The translations under genes and the position numbers were made by a program. This document shows, one piece after another, positions 9,106 through 17,267 of a DNA stretch of 64,000 bases. Each line of letters opens with the position of its first letter. Position 1 is the first letter of the stretch. The DNA is taken from the NCBI RefSeq assembly GCF_001687325.1, contig NZ_LZRD01000027.1, forward strand, positions 41,511 through 105,510, in the 5' to 3' direction. The notes below the pieces were generated by a model. The model was not told where the DNA came from. It made no database searches and saw nothing but the letters and a program-made list of their open reading frames with translations. This DNA comes from Streptomyces sp. PTY087I2 (GTDB taxonomy: Bacteria > Actinomycetota > Actinomycetes > Streptomycetales > Streptomycetaceae).

Positions 9106-9126
9106 AAGAGCCCGAACGGGGCTTTT
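9106..9126 (+). terminator. rho-independent terminator
   Basis: AGCCC and GGGCT pair around a 5-base loop and are followed by a run of five T on the plus strand. This is a classical intrinsic terminator, unusual in GC-rich streptomycete DNA, and fits the lower-GC character of this stretch. Confidence 0.6.
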
Positions 9127-9185
9127 TCACAGAACGGAAGGATGGCGCAAATGAAATGAAATAGCTGTTCAAAAATTTCAATTAG

Positions 9186-10314
9186 CTTGACAGCGGTGCC
9201 TCGGGTGGGTCTATTTACGCGAACTCGCGGAATCAAGTTGGCATAATCGTCACCATTTGGCCGATTGATGAGAACGGTCAGTCAATTGCTGTCGATCAAA
9301 GCCATCTGGCTGCAAACACATGGCTAATTGACTATGTGGACGAGTCCCAGATGAACTGGAATGGGACATCGAACTGGTGCTACACGGATACCGAGGATCC
9401 GTATTTCCATAAAGCCCCGAGCTCTGCAGGAGCTCCTAATCGAATCCAGCCTGTAGATTTTAATTCCGCCGCAGAGGCCGGGAGCGCAGCAGCTAAAGTA
9501 CTACGCTTACTGCAGCCCGGGCGCGAGTGGTAAATCAATTGCGGTAAAAGTGAGAACTGATAGCGAGAAGTTTGTCTACACTTCGCAGAGTTCGGACCAG
9601 GCCCTGCAGGCCAAAGTTTCCCTCGTGCCGAAGCCGGCGGTGAATTACGATCTCGGTAATACTGACTGGGTCAAAGAAGACCTGGTATCACTTCGCCAGG
9701 ACGAAACTCAATATGTGAATTTTGAGGGCGGGAGTAACTGGTATCTGACTGCGAAGGAGAATTCCGAAGGTCGCACCTTCTGTCACTTCGAAGTCTCCAA
9801 TGTTGTAACTGATAACCAATATGATGGTTTCTATGCGCGGCAAAGCGGAAAGGATAACTTTAACGCGAAGTGGTGGAGTTTGCTGTGCGGCGCCTATATT
9901 TGGTACCAGGAACCGCACGACGTCAAGTACCCAGAAAATGGATTTTCCGCAAATTCAGATTCTGCAAACCCTGGTGGAGGGGCAAGTGCCGTAATCCTTA
10001 AGATGCCCAATGGAAACAAGTGGTGGGACGCGGCAAAGATCTACGATCGGTCTGCGGATACCAACAACCGGTCGCTGTGCGTGACTTGGGCGAACGCAGG
10101 TACTGGGGGAGATGGCTGGGTGCAGAACCAGCCCAATCCGCTACAGGATGGGACCCCCTATCACGGGCCCCATGACATCCACAATTACTACAACCCGAAA
10201 ATTGTGGCATATGACCAGTACGGGAATAGTGGCACCTTCTACCTCGATGGGCATGACGCCCAATATGGAGGCACTATGAAACTCTACACCAGTGCCCCAC
10301 CTGCTCCCTACTGA
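9186..10314 (+). pseudogene. frameshifted copy of a duplicated unknown protein gene
   Basis: Two frames join into one protein. The first (9186-9534) reads SGGSIYANSRNQVGIIVTIW and WLIDYVDESQMNWNG. The second (from about 9490) continues LKYYAYCSPGASGKSIAVKV and runs to a C-terminal SAPPAPY. Comparison with the copy at 63093-64000 shows one extra base here, in the GCCGGGAGCG stretch near 9480, as the cause of the break. No start is visible: the first frame begins right after a TAG at 9183-9185. The protein is rich in Asn, Tyr and Trp and looks like a secreted beta-rich protein. I do not recognise the family. Confidence 0.75.
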
Positions 10315-10773
10315 TCTGGCTGGTTCGTTACTAGTACGACCTGATTCGTGAATGGTTCGCTGGCTCTTTTCTCCGGCGAACCATTCACGCGTTCTTTGGC
10401 TTGACCGGGGCTTGGTAGAAGTAAGGCAAACACAGACCCTCTCCAGTCCCAAAATCTGATCTTATGCTCGCTCAACCATCTGTATGCCGGAGTCTGGCTC
10501 TCGCCCAGGTTCACGTCCGCTGGTGGGATGGGCGGGCCCCGCAAGCGCGCTGGCTTGGACAGCGTCGCTCGTGTGCCCATGATGCCGAGGTGGCGGCACA
10601 GGTCCCGCCACAGTTTTTCAGTTCGGCGATGCCATGGCTGCCCCGGATACGACAGCACAGCGGTGGGCCGGTGCAGCAGGACTGCCGAGGTACATGCTTC
10701 CGGATGACCCTAGCGGTTCAGATAGGAATGATGCGGGTCTCAGCGCTCTGAGACCCCCGCCTTGACCTCGGTC
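9405..10773. repeat. left copy of a long inverted duplication
   Basis: This segment is homologous to the reverse complement of 62871-64000. The coding part is highly similar at protein level. The 3' flank matches too: a hairpin containing GTGAATGGTTCGC, then GACCGGGGCTTGG, CCCTCTCCAGTC and GGAGTCTGGCTCTCG, and finally a CTCAG...CTGA hairpin followed by CCCCGCCTTG and CCTCGGTC. Relative to the right copy, the left one carries about 200 extra bases near 10530-10730. The copies lie about 52 kb apart in opposite orientation. Confidence 0.8.
10347..10389 (+). terminator. hairpin terminator after duplicated gene
   Basis: CGTGAATGGTTCGC and its complement, extended by a G-T pair, form a stem of about 17 bp around a short T-rich loop, 32 bases after the stop. 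The same hairpin sits after the right-hand copy, so it is part of the duplicated unit. Confidence 0.65.
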
Positions 10774-10779
10774 TCATAG
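10390..10779. other. duplicated 3' flank with an insertion, no gene
   Basis: The ends of this stretch match the flank of the right-hand copy. The middle (about 10530-10730) has no counterpart there. A second hairpin, GGGTCTCAG with its complement at 10735-10756, lies near the end. I see no protein-coding gene. Confidence 0.5.
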
Positions 10780-11118
10780 CTACTTGGTCACGGGGGTCAG
10801 GGTTCCGTTGGGACCGCAGCGGACGGCCCAGGGGGTCTGAGAGAGGGTGAGATTCTCATGGATGCGTATGTCGACGTGGGTAGCGGGACAGTTGTCTGAA
10901 ATTTTGGCGTGGGTCGCGGTACAGGCGAGTTGGGTACCAGCCGTGACATCGAGGCCGCCGCTGCTGACGGTCTCAGGAACGAAGAGATTGACGGCGCCGT
11001 TGGTGGGCTTCGCGGTGAGCTGACCCGCCATCGGCAGCACCTGGGTGGTCAGACCGCGTTCACATCCAGCGCGAGTGGGGCCTTCCACGAGGAAGTCGAG
11101 GGCTTGCTGGGGGCTCGA
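10780..11118 (-). pseudogene. decayed copy of the GerMN-like lipoprotein
   Basis: The translation closely parallels the lipoprotein at 6798-7361: SSPQQALDFLVEGPT against LSPQQALDLLLEGPT, then PMAGQLTA, TVSSGGLDVTAGTQLACTA, and PWAVRCGPNGT near the end. Only the C-terminal two thirds is present. The signal peptide and lipobox are gone, and the sequence upstream in the same frame is unrelated. It lies in inverted orientation relative to the intact gene, so 7.3-10.8 kb is bracketed by inverted copies of the same coding segment. It is probably not expressed. Confidence 0.75.
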
Positions 11119-11356
11119 GCCGCCCTTCACCGCTTGGCCCTCGCCACGGAACGAGCTCGGGGACAATGTGACCGGAAGACGAGGGAGAGCCGACGGCCAA
11201 GGCCAGGGCCGGCTGATGAGCAAGGGCGCCTGCCTCCGATGTACGTCGCAAGAGGGCTCTGCTGCATGGGGCTGAGCGAGGGCTGTGCCGGAGTCGGTCG
11301 TCCGACAGGGGGCATTCACCCAGCAACCAACTGCGGTGCCGGAGGTTGATCGTGGC

Positions 11357-11623
11357 ATGAGTAAACACTCACCGTCGTATGACGAATACGCTTCCGGCGC
11401 CTGGAGAGAGCTGTTCGACGCTTACTGGACAAGAGACCGGCGCTCCCCCTGCAACGACCGAGAATCTCACTGGTGCGCCGAACTGTGCGCAGAGTGGTGG
11501 GAGGCCGAAGAGAAGAACGCTCCCGAGAACAGCCCAGTAAACGGCCGGGAAGAGGGTCATGTGAAAGGTCATCGCATAAGCGCTTGCCGTCTTTCACGCA
11601 GTCTGCCGACCCCCGCTCTCTAA
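11357..11623 (+). CDS. small hypothetical protein
   Basis: This 88-residue frame begins at an ATG preceded by GGAGG 11 bases upstream. The N-terminal half is rich in Trp, Tyr, Glu and Cys (YASGAWRELFDAYW and HWCAELCAEWWEAEEKN) and looks like a real helical protein. The C-terminus becomes basic and Ser/Arg-rich and may be a read-on after damage. I recognise no family. A strong hairpin follows 48 bases after the stop. Confidence 0.45.
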   Translation: MSKHSPSYDEYASGAWRELFDAYWTRDRRSPCNDRESHWCAELCAEWWEAEEKNAPENSPVNGREEGHVKGHRISACRLSRSLPTPAL

Positions 11624-11670
11624 AGGTCAGCAGCGCTCTTCCTCCGTCGCACTCTCCGGCAAGCCGTTCC

Positions 11671-11704
11671 GTGGCCGTCATCTGCTCTGACAGATGACGG
11701 CCAC
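11671..11704. terminator. bidirectional 14-bp hairpin
   Basis: GTGGCCGTCATCTG and its exact complement pair around a 6-base loop. The hairpin lies between two convergent genes, the small plus-strand gene ending at 11623 and the PAS regulator ending at 11779, so it probably terminates both. Confidence 0.7.
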
Positions 11705-11778
11705 TCCAACCCATGGAATTCTGCTAATCCTCTGATGGGGACGTGACAGTAGGCGATAGATAAGAGGTTCGCAGAGCA

Positions 11779-13089
11779 TCAGAAGCAAGGCTGAAGGTTG
11801 TCTGCGGATACTTTCGGAGGCCACTGCTCGGGACAGAGCATTCCAAGGAAGTATGCCCTTGCTACCAGCGCTCCACGGCCATCCGCACCCAGGATGTCCC
11901 GTAGCCGTTTGATACGGTAATCGAGCCCTTGGCGGCTGATGCAAAGAGATCCACTGATTTCGGAATTCTGCTTCCCCTGGGCTATCATCTCCAAGATTTT
12001 CCTGTCCAGGTCGTCCAGCTTCTTGGGAGCGCCCCGGAGTGCGGAACTTCTCCAGGAGTTCGCTAACAGTAGGACATGGGAGTTGCCGCTCGATCGCTCT
12101 CTGCTCATATGCACTTCGCAGTGCATAATAAAGCGCCTTCCGAGACTCCCCGTCACGATGATGTCCAGGCCCGAGCACAGTTCGCCAGGTTTGTTCTCGA
12201 ACAAGCCATGCACTTTGTCGGCAGATTCCTGCGTCAGCCAGTCATAGACTGAGGTACCGCAGACCCTGGATTCTTTTTCTTCCAGAATTTCGCAGAATTT
12301 CCCATTGGCCTTCTTGATCGTTCCGTCGCGATTCAGCAGGACCATCGGGTTCGAGGCTTCAAGAAAAAGCGCCTCATACAATCCCCCCAACTCCTGCGTG
12401 ACTTCGTCCTCGGCGGATTGCCTCCGAGCGAGGTGGCAGGTCATCGTTCGCCCGTCGAAAGTGCGAAGAGGAGTGTGGGTGATCCTGAACTTCCCCTGGG
12501 AAGAAACGTTTCCTTCTCGGTGAGGGGAATCCTTCATGTCTGCCAGTTCGGCTTGGGCCCGGGGGGCGATAGGCCCCTTACTGCCGAGCAATTCACTTTT
12601 CTCCCTGTTCAAGATTTTGCAGTACTCATCGTCCGCAAAGACAACATATCCGTCCTGATCTGTCACGGCCATTCCGTACCCGCCGTTTTTCAGAACCATC
12701 CTGACAAGAAATTCAAGGCTCTCCCTTTGTGATCTTTCTGCCTGCAGCTCGCTCATATCGACTGCGGCCCCGGAGAGCCCGACTGTGGCGCCTTCTTTAT
12801 CGAACAGAGGGGCAACGCACGCCCATAGCGACTGGTTCGGTCCGGTCTTCCATTTCACAACCTCCCCTCTTCTCGCCTTGAGGTGGGCGACAACGTTCGG
12901 GTGCTGCGGGTAGGAGAGGTCCAGGACTTTTCTATTGCCCAGCATCCGTACGGATCCGGGTCCGGCAAGCAGACTCTCAAGCACTGGGGACGCCGTGATC
13001 CACGTCAGCTGAAGATCCAGGTCTGTGACCCAGAAGGCGACAGGAAGGTTATCCGAAAGCACCGAAGGAAATAGGATTGTCGATTCCAT
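11779..13089 (-). CDS. multi-PAS regulator with C-terminal LuxR-type HTH
   Basis: This 436-residue protein has three consecutive PAS-like domains: about residues 8-115 (LPVAFWVTDLDLQLTWITAS), 125-225 (GMAVTDQDGYVVFADDEYC) and 235-345 (NPMVLLNRDGTIKKANGKF). A helix-turn-helix follows (LDDLDRKILEMIAQGKQNSE and SISRQGLDYRIKRLRD-like residues, 365-425). There is no receiver or kinase domain, so a ligand, redox state or light sensed by PAS would directly control DNA binding. It lies 236 bases downstream of the AKR-like gene on the same strand and may regulate the sigma/deaminase/AKR-like group. Base composition is lower in GC than the core genes. The start at 13089 has only a weak G-rich site. Confidence 0.8.
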   Translation of the reverse strand: MESTILFPSVLSDNLPVAFWVTDLDLQLTWITASPVLESLLAGPGSVRMLGNRKVLDLSYPQHPNVVAHLKARRGEVVKWKTGPNQSLWACVAPLFDKEGATVGLSGAAVDMSELQAERSQRESLEFLVRMVLKNGGYGMAVTDQDGYVVFADDEYCKILNREKSELLGSKGPIAPRAQAELADMKDSPHREGNVSSQGKFRITHTPLRTFDGRTMTCHLARRQSAEDEVTQELGGLYEALFLEASNPMVLLNRDGTIKKANGKFCEILEEKESRVCGTSVYDWLTQESADKVHGLFENKPGELCSGLDIIVTGSLGRRFIMHCEVHMSRERSSGNSHVLLLANSWRSSALRGAPKKLDDLDRKILEMIAQGKQNSEISGSLCISRQGLDYRIKRLRDILGADGRGALVARAYFLGMLCPEQWPPKVSADNLQPCF

Positions 13090-13324
13090 AAAAGACCCCC
13101 ATGAAGACGGTTATATTGCCCGCCGAGATGTTCTGCCCGTAACGAATAGGTGTCAGAATTTCGGTCTTCACCCGTTGGGGGGGATTAACCGAACAAACGT
13201 TTCCCGGTAGCAGCGAAGTAGTTCCACTGTCAGCTTCAGCCGTCTGTGCGGCATCGTACCGACCGATCGGGTCGCATACGCGCGTCCTGTGAAAGTCGAT
13301 GCGAGAAATCTCCGGAGATCACGT
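13090..13324. other. putative promoter region of the PAS regulator
   Basis: No gene is visible here. A run of seven G (minus strand) and AT-rich patches occur, but I cannot define promoter boxes with confidence. Confidence 0.3.
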
Positions 13325-14245
13325 TCACCGCTGGAGCCAGGCGGAATAGTCTGCGCTGAGCTCATCCAGCTGTTGCAGCTCAGGACGAGTCAGCCGGCAT
13401 TTCTCAGCCGCCAGTACATTGGCTGTGACATGGTCGGCCGAAGAAGAACCGATGAGCACCGATGTGACGGCCGGCTGACTACAGACCCAGGAAAGGGCGA
13501 CTTCCTCGACCGTCCACCCTTTTCTCGCGCCGAAGGCGGACAACTCTGACGGGAACGAATTTGAGACGCTAGTGGCTCCGGTGCAGGTTCGCGAAGTGAG
13601 GAGACCGTGGGCCAGCGGTGCTGCGGCCAAGAGACCGATCCCTTCCCGCCGGAGGATATCCGTCACTCCTTTCTGTACCCACCTGTTACTCAATGAGTAA
13701 GAGGATTGATACATCCTCAAGGGCGTCCCCAGACTCCGTAGATACCTACTGGCCGCCAGTAGGTATCGAGGGGAAAGCGCAGAAACACCCGCGTACATGG
13801 CTTTCCCTTGCTGAACAGTCCAGGAAAGAGCTTCCATCGTCTCTTCGAAAGGAGTCGTCGGGTCCAATCGATGTACGTACAGCACGTCTAAAAAATCGAG
13901 TCCTGCACGTCGGAGAACTCCGTCCAATCCTGACAGGATGCGCTTTCGGGATGTGTATCCGGCGCTAGGACACCATTGCGTCCCCAGCCCGATTCGAGCA
14001 GAGATGGTCAGCTTCTCACGGATGAGACCGCTTCTGCGGAGCCCTTCCCCGACCCACGATTCCACAGTTTCATGTCCTGAGCCAGATACAGTGATGTCAA
14101 ATTCTCTCACCCCTAGACGTACGGAAGTTTCAATGAGTGTACGCACGTCAGACTGGCTAGTTGGGGTGGGGAACGCGAGCGTTACCGTTGGAGTCGCAGG
14201 ATGCAGCTCGTACTCACTGCGGGCCTCACTCAGTACATTTGGCAT
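13325..14245 (-). CDS. aldo/keto reductase-like protein lacking catalytic Tyr and Lys
   Basis: This 306-residue protein has the overall aldo/keto-reductase barrel sequence: RLGVREFDITV, ISARIGLG, LDVLYVHRLDPTTPFEETME, GKAMYAGVSALSP and SVLIGSSSADHV. The usual tetrad is Asp, Tyr, Lys, His. Here Asp (FDI) and His (YVHR) remain, but the Tyr position in the AP.YG segment reads ITVSGSG (Ser) and the Lys of STK.G reads SARIG (Arg). It may therefore be a pseudo-enzyme or carry altered chemistry. The start at 14245 has GGAGGAG 7 bases upstream. It lies 47 bases after the deaminase gene and is probably in one operon with it. The canonical AKR at 60435-61424 keeps all four residues. Confidence 0.82.
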   Translation of the reverse strand: MPNVLSEARSEYELHPATPTVTLAFPTPTSQSDVRTLIETSVRLGVREFDITVSGSGHETVESWVGEGLRRSGLIREKLTISARIGLGTQWCPSAGYTSRKRILSGLDGVLRRAGLDFLDVLYVHRLDPTTPFEETMEALSWTVQQGKAMYAGVSALSPRYLLAASRYLRSLGTPLRMYQSSYSLSNRWVQKGVTDILRREGIGLLAAAPLAHGLLTSRTCTGATSVSNSFPSELSAFGARKGWTVEEVALSWVCSQPAVTSVLIGSSSADHVTANVLAAEKCRLTRPELQQLDELSADYSAWLQR

Positions 14246-14292
14246 GTCGATTCTCCTCCGTCCGCCTTGGTTTACACATACGGAGAGATGGA

Positions 14293-14817
14293 TCAGAAGG
14301 AAGTCAACTTGAGTACTTCAAACCCTGTGGACGTTGTGTAACAGGCACGGCGCACGCCTCGTTCGAGAAGTGCCGCCTGGCAGCGCTCGCAGGGCCGGGC
14401 CAGAGCCGTCTCACCAATCCGGTTCACGCGTGCGACGTAGATGGTCGCCCCTCTCGCCGGGGTGAACCTGCGCAGCACAACCTCCTCCGCATGAAAGGTC
14501 GCATTCATGAAGTCGACCCCTGGAGAATTGCGGTATCGGTTGCTGCTCATGGCCAGCACCCTGGACCCCTTTATCAGAACAGCACCGACCTTGTGTCGGC
14601 ATAGAGATTTGGCTGCTTCTTTGATCGCCAAATCAATACGGCTGGACACTTCAAAATACTCCAGTCTGGGACCAGCGCACCACGGAGCAAAATTGCGCTG
14701 CTGGTACGAATTTTGGATCTGCAGGCCGAGCAATCGGCAGAGTGCGTTCATCGCTACGCATTCTGCTCTGCTGCTCGCCCGTTTCGGGCATCGCGCACCA
14801 GGGAAGGCGAGGTTCAT
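14293..14817 (-). CDS. zinc-dependent cytidine/dCMP deaminase-like protein
   Basis: This 174-residue protein contains the zinc-deaminase signature: HAEE (zinc His and proton-shuttling Glu) in ATFHAEEVVLRRF and, about 35 residues later, PCERCQAALLERGVRR with the two zinc cysteines. The N-terminal 50 residues have no obvious family match and contain several extra cysteines. The domain would hydrolyse an amino group on a pyrimidine-like or other cyclic substrate. The actual substrate is unknown. Its ATG overlaps the sigma-factor stop by ATGA (14814-14817), so it depends on translation of that gene. The AKR-like gene follows. Confidence 0.82.
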   Translation of the reverse strand: MNLAFPGARCPKRASSRAECVAMNALCRLLGLQIQNSYQQRNFAPWCAGPRLEYFEVSSRIDLAIKEAAKSLCRHKVGAVLIKGSRVLAMSSNRYRNSPGVDFMNATFHAEEVVLRRFTPARGATIYVARVNRIGETALARPCERCQAALLERGVRRACYTTSTGFEVLKLTSF

Positions 14818-15560
14818 GGGTATGAGGTCGAATCGTTCTTCAGGATACTGTTCCGGTAGCGTCGCAGCACCATCTCCACCGCCTTTGATGTGGTTCCCAG
14901 GTAGGTTGCAATTTCCTTCTGCGAGTAACCCACTGAGGCGTAGACGAGCATTCTCTGAGTTCGCTTCGGAAGACCGCTGAGAATTCTTCGAGCCTCCAGA
15001 TAGTTGGTGGCGGCCTTATCAGGTGTGACTCCCTTGTCTGCCCCGAACGCATCATCGCTGATGCTTGACAAAGAGCTCTCATTTGCGCTTTGAAACTCCC
15101 TCATGAACCTTCGGTACTCGTTCGGGAAGCAGAGGAGGCATTGTCCGACAAAATATGTAGGGAGCGATGCGCCACCGTCCGGACGCCAGGAAAGGGTGCC
15201 TGCTTCCAGATTCTTGCGGAAGGATTTCAGGGCGACTGCCACAATGCATCCTGCCAACTCCAGGGCAGTGTCGCTCTCTCTTAAAGTCTCGCGACTCCCC
15301 CCTACCTTGTATCTGGAAATCTGCTGCACACGGTGAAAGATCGTCCCATTTTTGATCCAGTGATAAATAACCTTCATCGCATACTCGGCCAGCTGTTCCT
15401 CAAGGTTTTTCCATTCCCGGAAAAGCTCTCCACGATCTGCACACCTGTGCGACCATTCCGCGAGATCATCCCTCCGAGGCATCGGCCCCATAAAGCTCTC
15501 TCCGCGGCTCCGGCAACTGTTTCCGGGAACCGATCTACTGCTTTCCTTCATCACGCTCAT
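14814..15560 (-). CDS. sigma-70-family (ECF-like) sigma factor
   Basis: This 248-residue protein resembles a recurrent Streptomyces ECF-like type. The N-terminal two thirds matches region 2: LELAGCIVAVALKSFRKNLE, then LPTYFVGQCLLCFPNEYRRF. The C-terminal HTH is a good region 4: ILSGLPKRTQRMLVYASVGY and SQKEIATYLGTTSKAVEMVL. Between them lies a polar linker rich in Ser, Asp and Glu. It is the first gene of a minus-strand run with the deaminase (ATGA overlap), AKR-like and PAS-HTH genes. No anti-sigma factor is visible nearby. Confidence 0.8.
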   Translation of the reverse strand: MSVMKESSRSVPGNSCRSRGESFMGPMPRRDDLAEWSHRCADRGELFREWKNLEEQLAEYAMKVIYHWIKNGTIFHRVQQISRYKVGGSRETLRESDTALELAGCIVAVALKSFRKNLEAGTLSWRPDGGASLPTYFVGQCLLCFPNEYRRFMREFQSANESSLSSISDDAFGADKGVTPDKAATNYLEARRILSGLPKRTQRMLVYASVGYSQKEIATYLGTTSKAVEMVLRRYRNSILKNDSTSYP

Positions 15561-15682
15561 CGCTATCCATCTCTTTTGGTCGGGACTTGGCCCCGAACCG
15601 AGGGTTGGATTTCGTTCGATCTGTCATTTCGATGCTCCAGATAATCCATCTGACCCATAGGGCCGCAGGAAGAACCACCGAT

Positions 15683-15868
15683 ATGATCACCCAAGAAATC
15701 ATTTCTGCCTCCGGTCCCCCCGGAAGTGATGCTTCAACCCTTGCATGCGCCTTATGGAATCGCCTGTTGAAACATCTGGCAAATGCTTGGAGTGATGAGA
15801 GCCCGGAGGATAAGTCTCTAGGCGAATCCCTAAGGGCAAAATTTCAGACATCGACCGTGCCACTGTGA
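15683..15868 (+). CDS. small hypothetical protein
   Basis: A 61-residue frame starts at ATG 15683 with an AGGAAG motif about 11 bases upstream. Its middle looks helical (CALWNRLLKHLANAWSDE). It is divergent from the sigma-factor gene. No family is recognised, and it could be a chance frame. Confidence 0.35.
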   Translation: MITQEIISASGPPGSDASTLACALWNRLLKHLANAWSDESPEDKSLGESLRAKFQTSTVPL

Positions 15869-16265
15869 ATCAGGCGTCCGCCCAGCAAGGCGCCCGTCCG
15901 TCAGGCGCTCGCCCAGGTCGGCCGATGCTTCGACGGGCGGCTCCCCCGGCGTGCACCTCTTGAGTCGCGCGCGGTGCGCGGTGCCTTGACCCAGCTCCGC
16001 ACACCGAGGAAGACGCGGTTCTGCCAGGGAAGCGAGCCGGGGCGGATAGGGAACGCGACGTCGGCCTCATCGCCGCGACAGGCGAGGGCGGGTCCCTTCG
16101 CCAAGCTCGCGTGTGGAATCGCTGAGCTCAGGCAATCGCTGCCGATGCGAACACGCAGCGGAGAACGTCGCCCCGGGCGCCGGCACCGAAGCTCTGTCTT
16201 CTGCGACATCGCGTGCTGCTCGGATCAGCAGCCGCCCGAGGGAGGGGCAGGCCCTTGCCACCTAT
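15869..16265. other. no recognisable gene
   Basis: GC-rich sequence with overlapping open frames on both strands and no recognisable protein. It ends at the tandem repeat that follows. Confidence 0.4.
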
Positions 16266-16328
16266 AAGGGGGTGATCCCAAATAAGGGGGTGATCCCAAA
16301 TAAGGGGGTGATCCCAAATAAGGGGGTG
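16266..16328. repeat. 18-bp tandem repeat, three and a half units
   Basis: AAGGGGGTGATCCCAAAT is repeated exactly at 16266-16283, 16284-16301 and 16302-16319, with a partial fourth copy. Each unit contains the dyad GGG-TGA-TCCC. The period is a multiple of three and stays open in frame (KGVIPN repeats), but no surrounding gene is recognisable. Iteron-like or regulator-binding arrays look like this. It is not CRISPR, because there are no spacers. Confidence 0.85.
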
Positions 16329-16438
16329 GCCTCAACCCAAAAACGGCTTGACGCAAGGGGCCTCGTTGACCTGCACCCCTCATTGGGGAGATCGAGCAAC
16401 TTACTTCCCTTCCACGGCGGAACGTCTGGAGACAGCCC

Positions 16439-16681
16439 ATGCCCCTTGAGGCGCTACTCCTGTGCCTGACGGCCTGGTGCGTCCTGTCCTGCATCTTCGG
16501 CGCCGCCTTCGCCCGCCTCGCTCGCCAACACAGCGACGATGCGTGCAATGAGCGGGACTGCGCAGGGGACGATGTAACTACTCATCGAGGAAGATGCATC
16601 GCTGACCGGCCGACTCTCCACGAAGATGGGCAGCGATCCCATGGGGTGCCGCCGCAGGTGCGCGGACCGGAACAGCGATGA
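16439..16681 (+). CDS. small putative membrane protein
   Basis: This 80-residue frame begins at ATG 16439 with GGAG 7 bases upstream. Residues 3-24 form one hydrophobic helix (LEALLLCLTAWCVLSCIFGA). The rest is polar and Cys/Asp/Arg-rich, and its C-terminal part is of uncertain authenticity. No family is recognised. Confidence 0.4.
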   Translation: MPLEALLLCLTAWCVLSCIFGAAFARLARQHSDDACNERDCAGDDVTTHRGRCIADRPTLHEDGQRSHGVPPQVRGPEQR

Positions 16682-17267
16682 GCCCACCCCGAGCGGACCA
16701 ACGGCCCCCAACGCCAGGGCGATCGGGCCCGGTCGGGTGCGGCCTCCCTGATCGTGTCCGTCGTGACCGTTCTCATCAGCTGCCTTGACCGTGCCGGTCG
16801 GATGCACGGGGTACCGCCCGGTCGCGTACCCCTCTCATGTTTGCGGACAGTGCAGCGGCCCTGAGGGCTGCGGGGTGGAGGTGCATGCAGATTCCTTCAG
16901 ATCGTTCTCGTCGCTCGGGTCCCCCAGTTTCTGGGCGCGCGTAGATAATGGCCATGCCAAATCGAGCCGAATATCAGTATCTCCGACTCTCGCTTATGGC
17001 GCACAAGCAACATGGTCCGAACTAACAGCACATACGGCTGGAGAAAAGCATTGCTTCGAGCCTCTTGTTAGCGCTCTATATCGCTCTTAAGGAAGCTGCT
17101 GCCCCAGCATATATGTCTATACCAACGACAAAGCCATGACGACGACCGCGCCGTGCCGCAGGACCACTGTGTTGGACCACAACGGAAATGACTCGCCTCA
17201 GGTCCGTCGGCGTCCCCTGCACGATCCCTGATCGCGTCCGATCCGAGAGCCGCCCACCGTCCAGAGC
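16682..17267. other. mostly no gene; possible remnant at 16954-17139
   Basis: From ATG 16954 one frame reads MPNRAEYQYLRLSLMAHKQ, meets TAA at 17023-17025, and continues in the same frame with IRLEKSIASSLLLALYIALK to a stop at 17137. This is protein-like with one nonsense codon, so it may be a short pseudogene. The rest holds nothing recognisable. Confidence 0.3.

Noticed and set aside
16266..16328. Possible CRISPR array
   Set aside because: Units are directly contiguous with no spacers and no cas genes are present.
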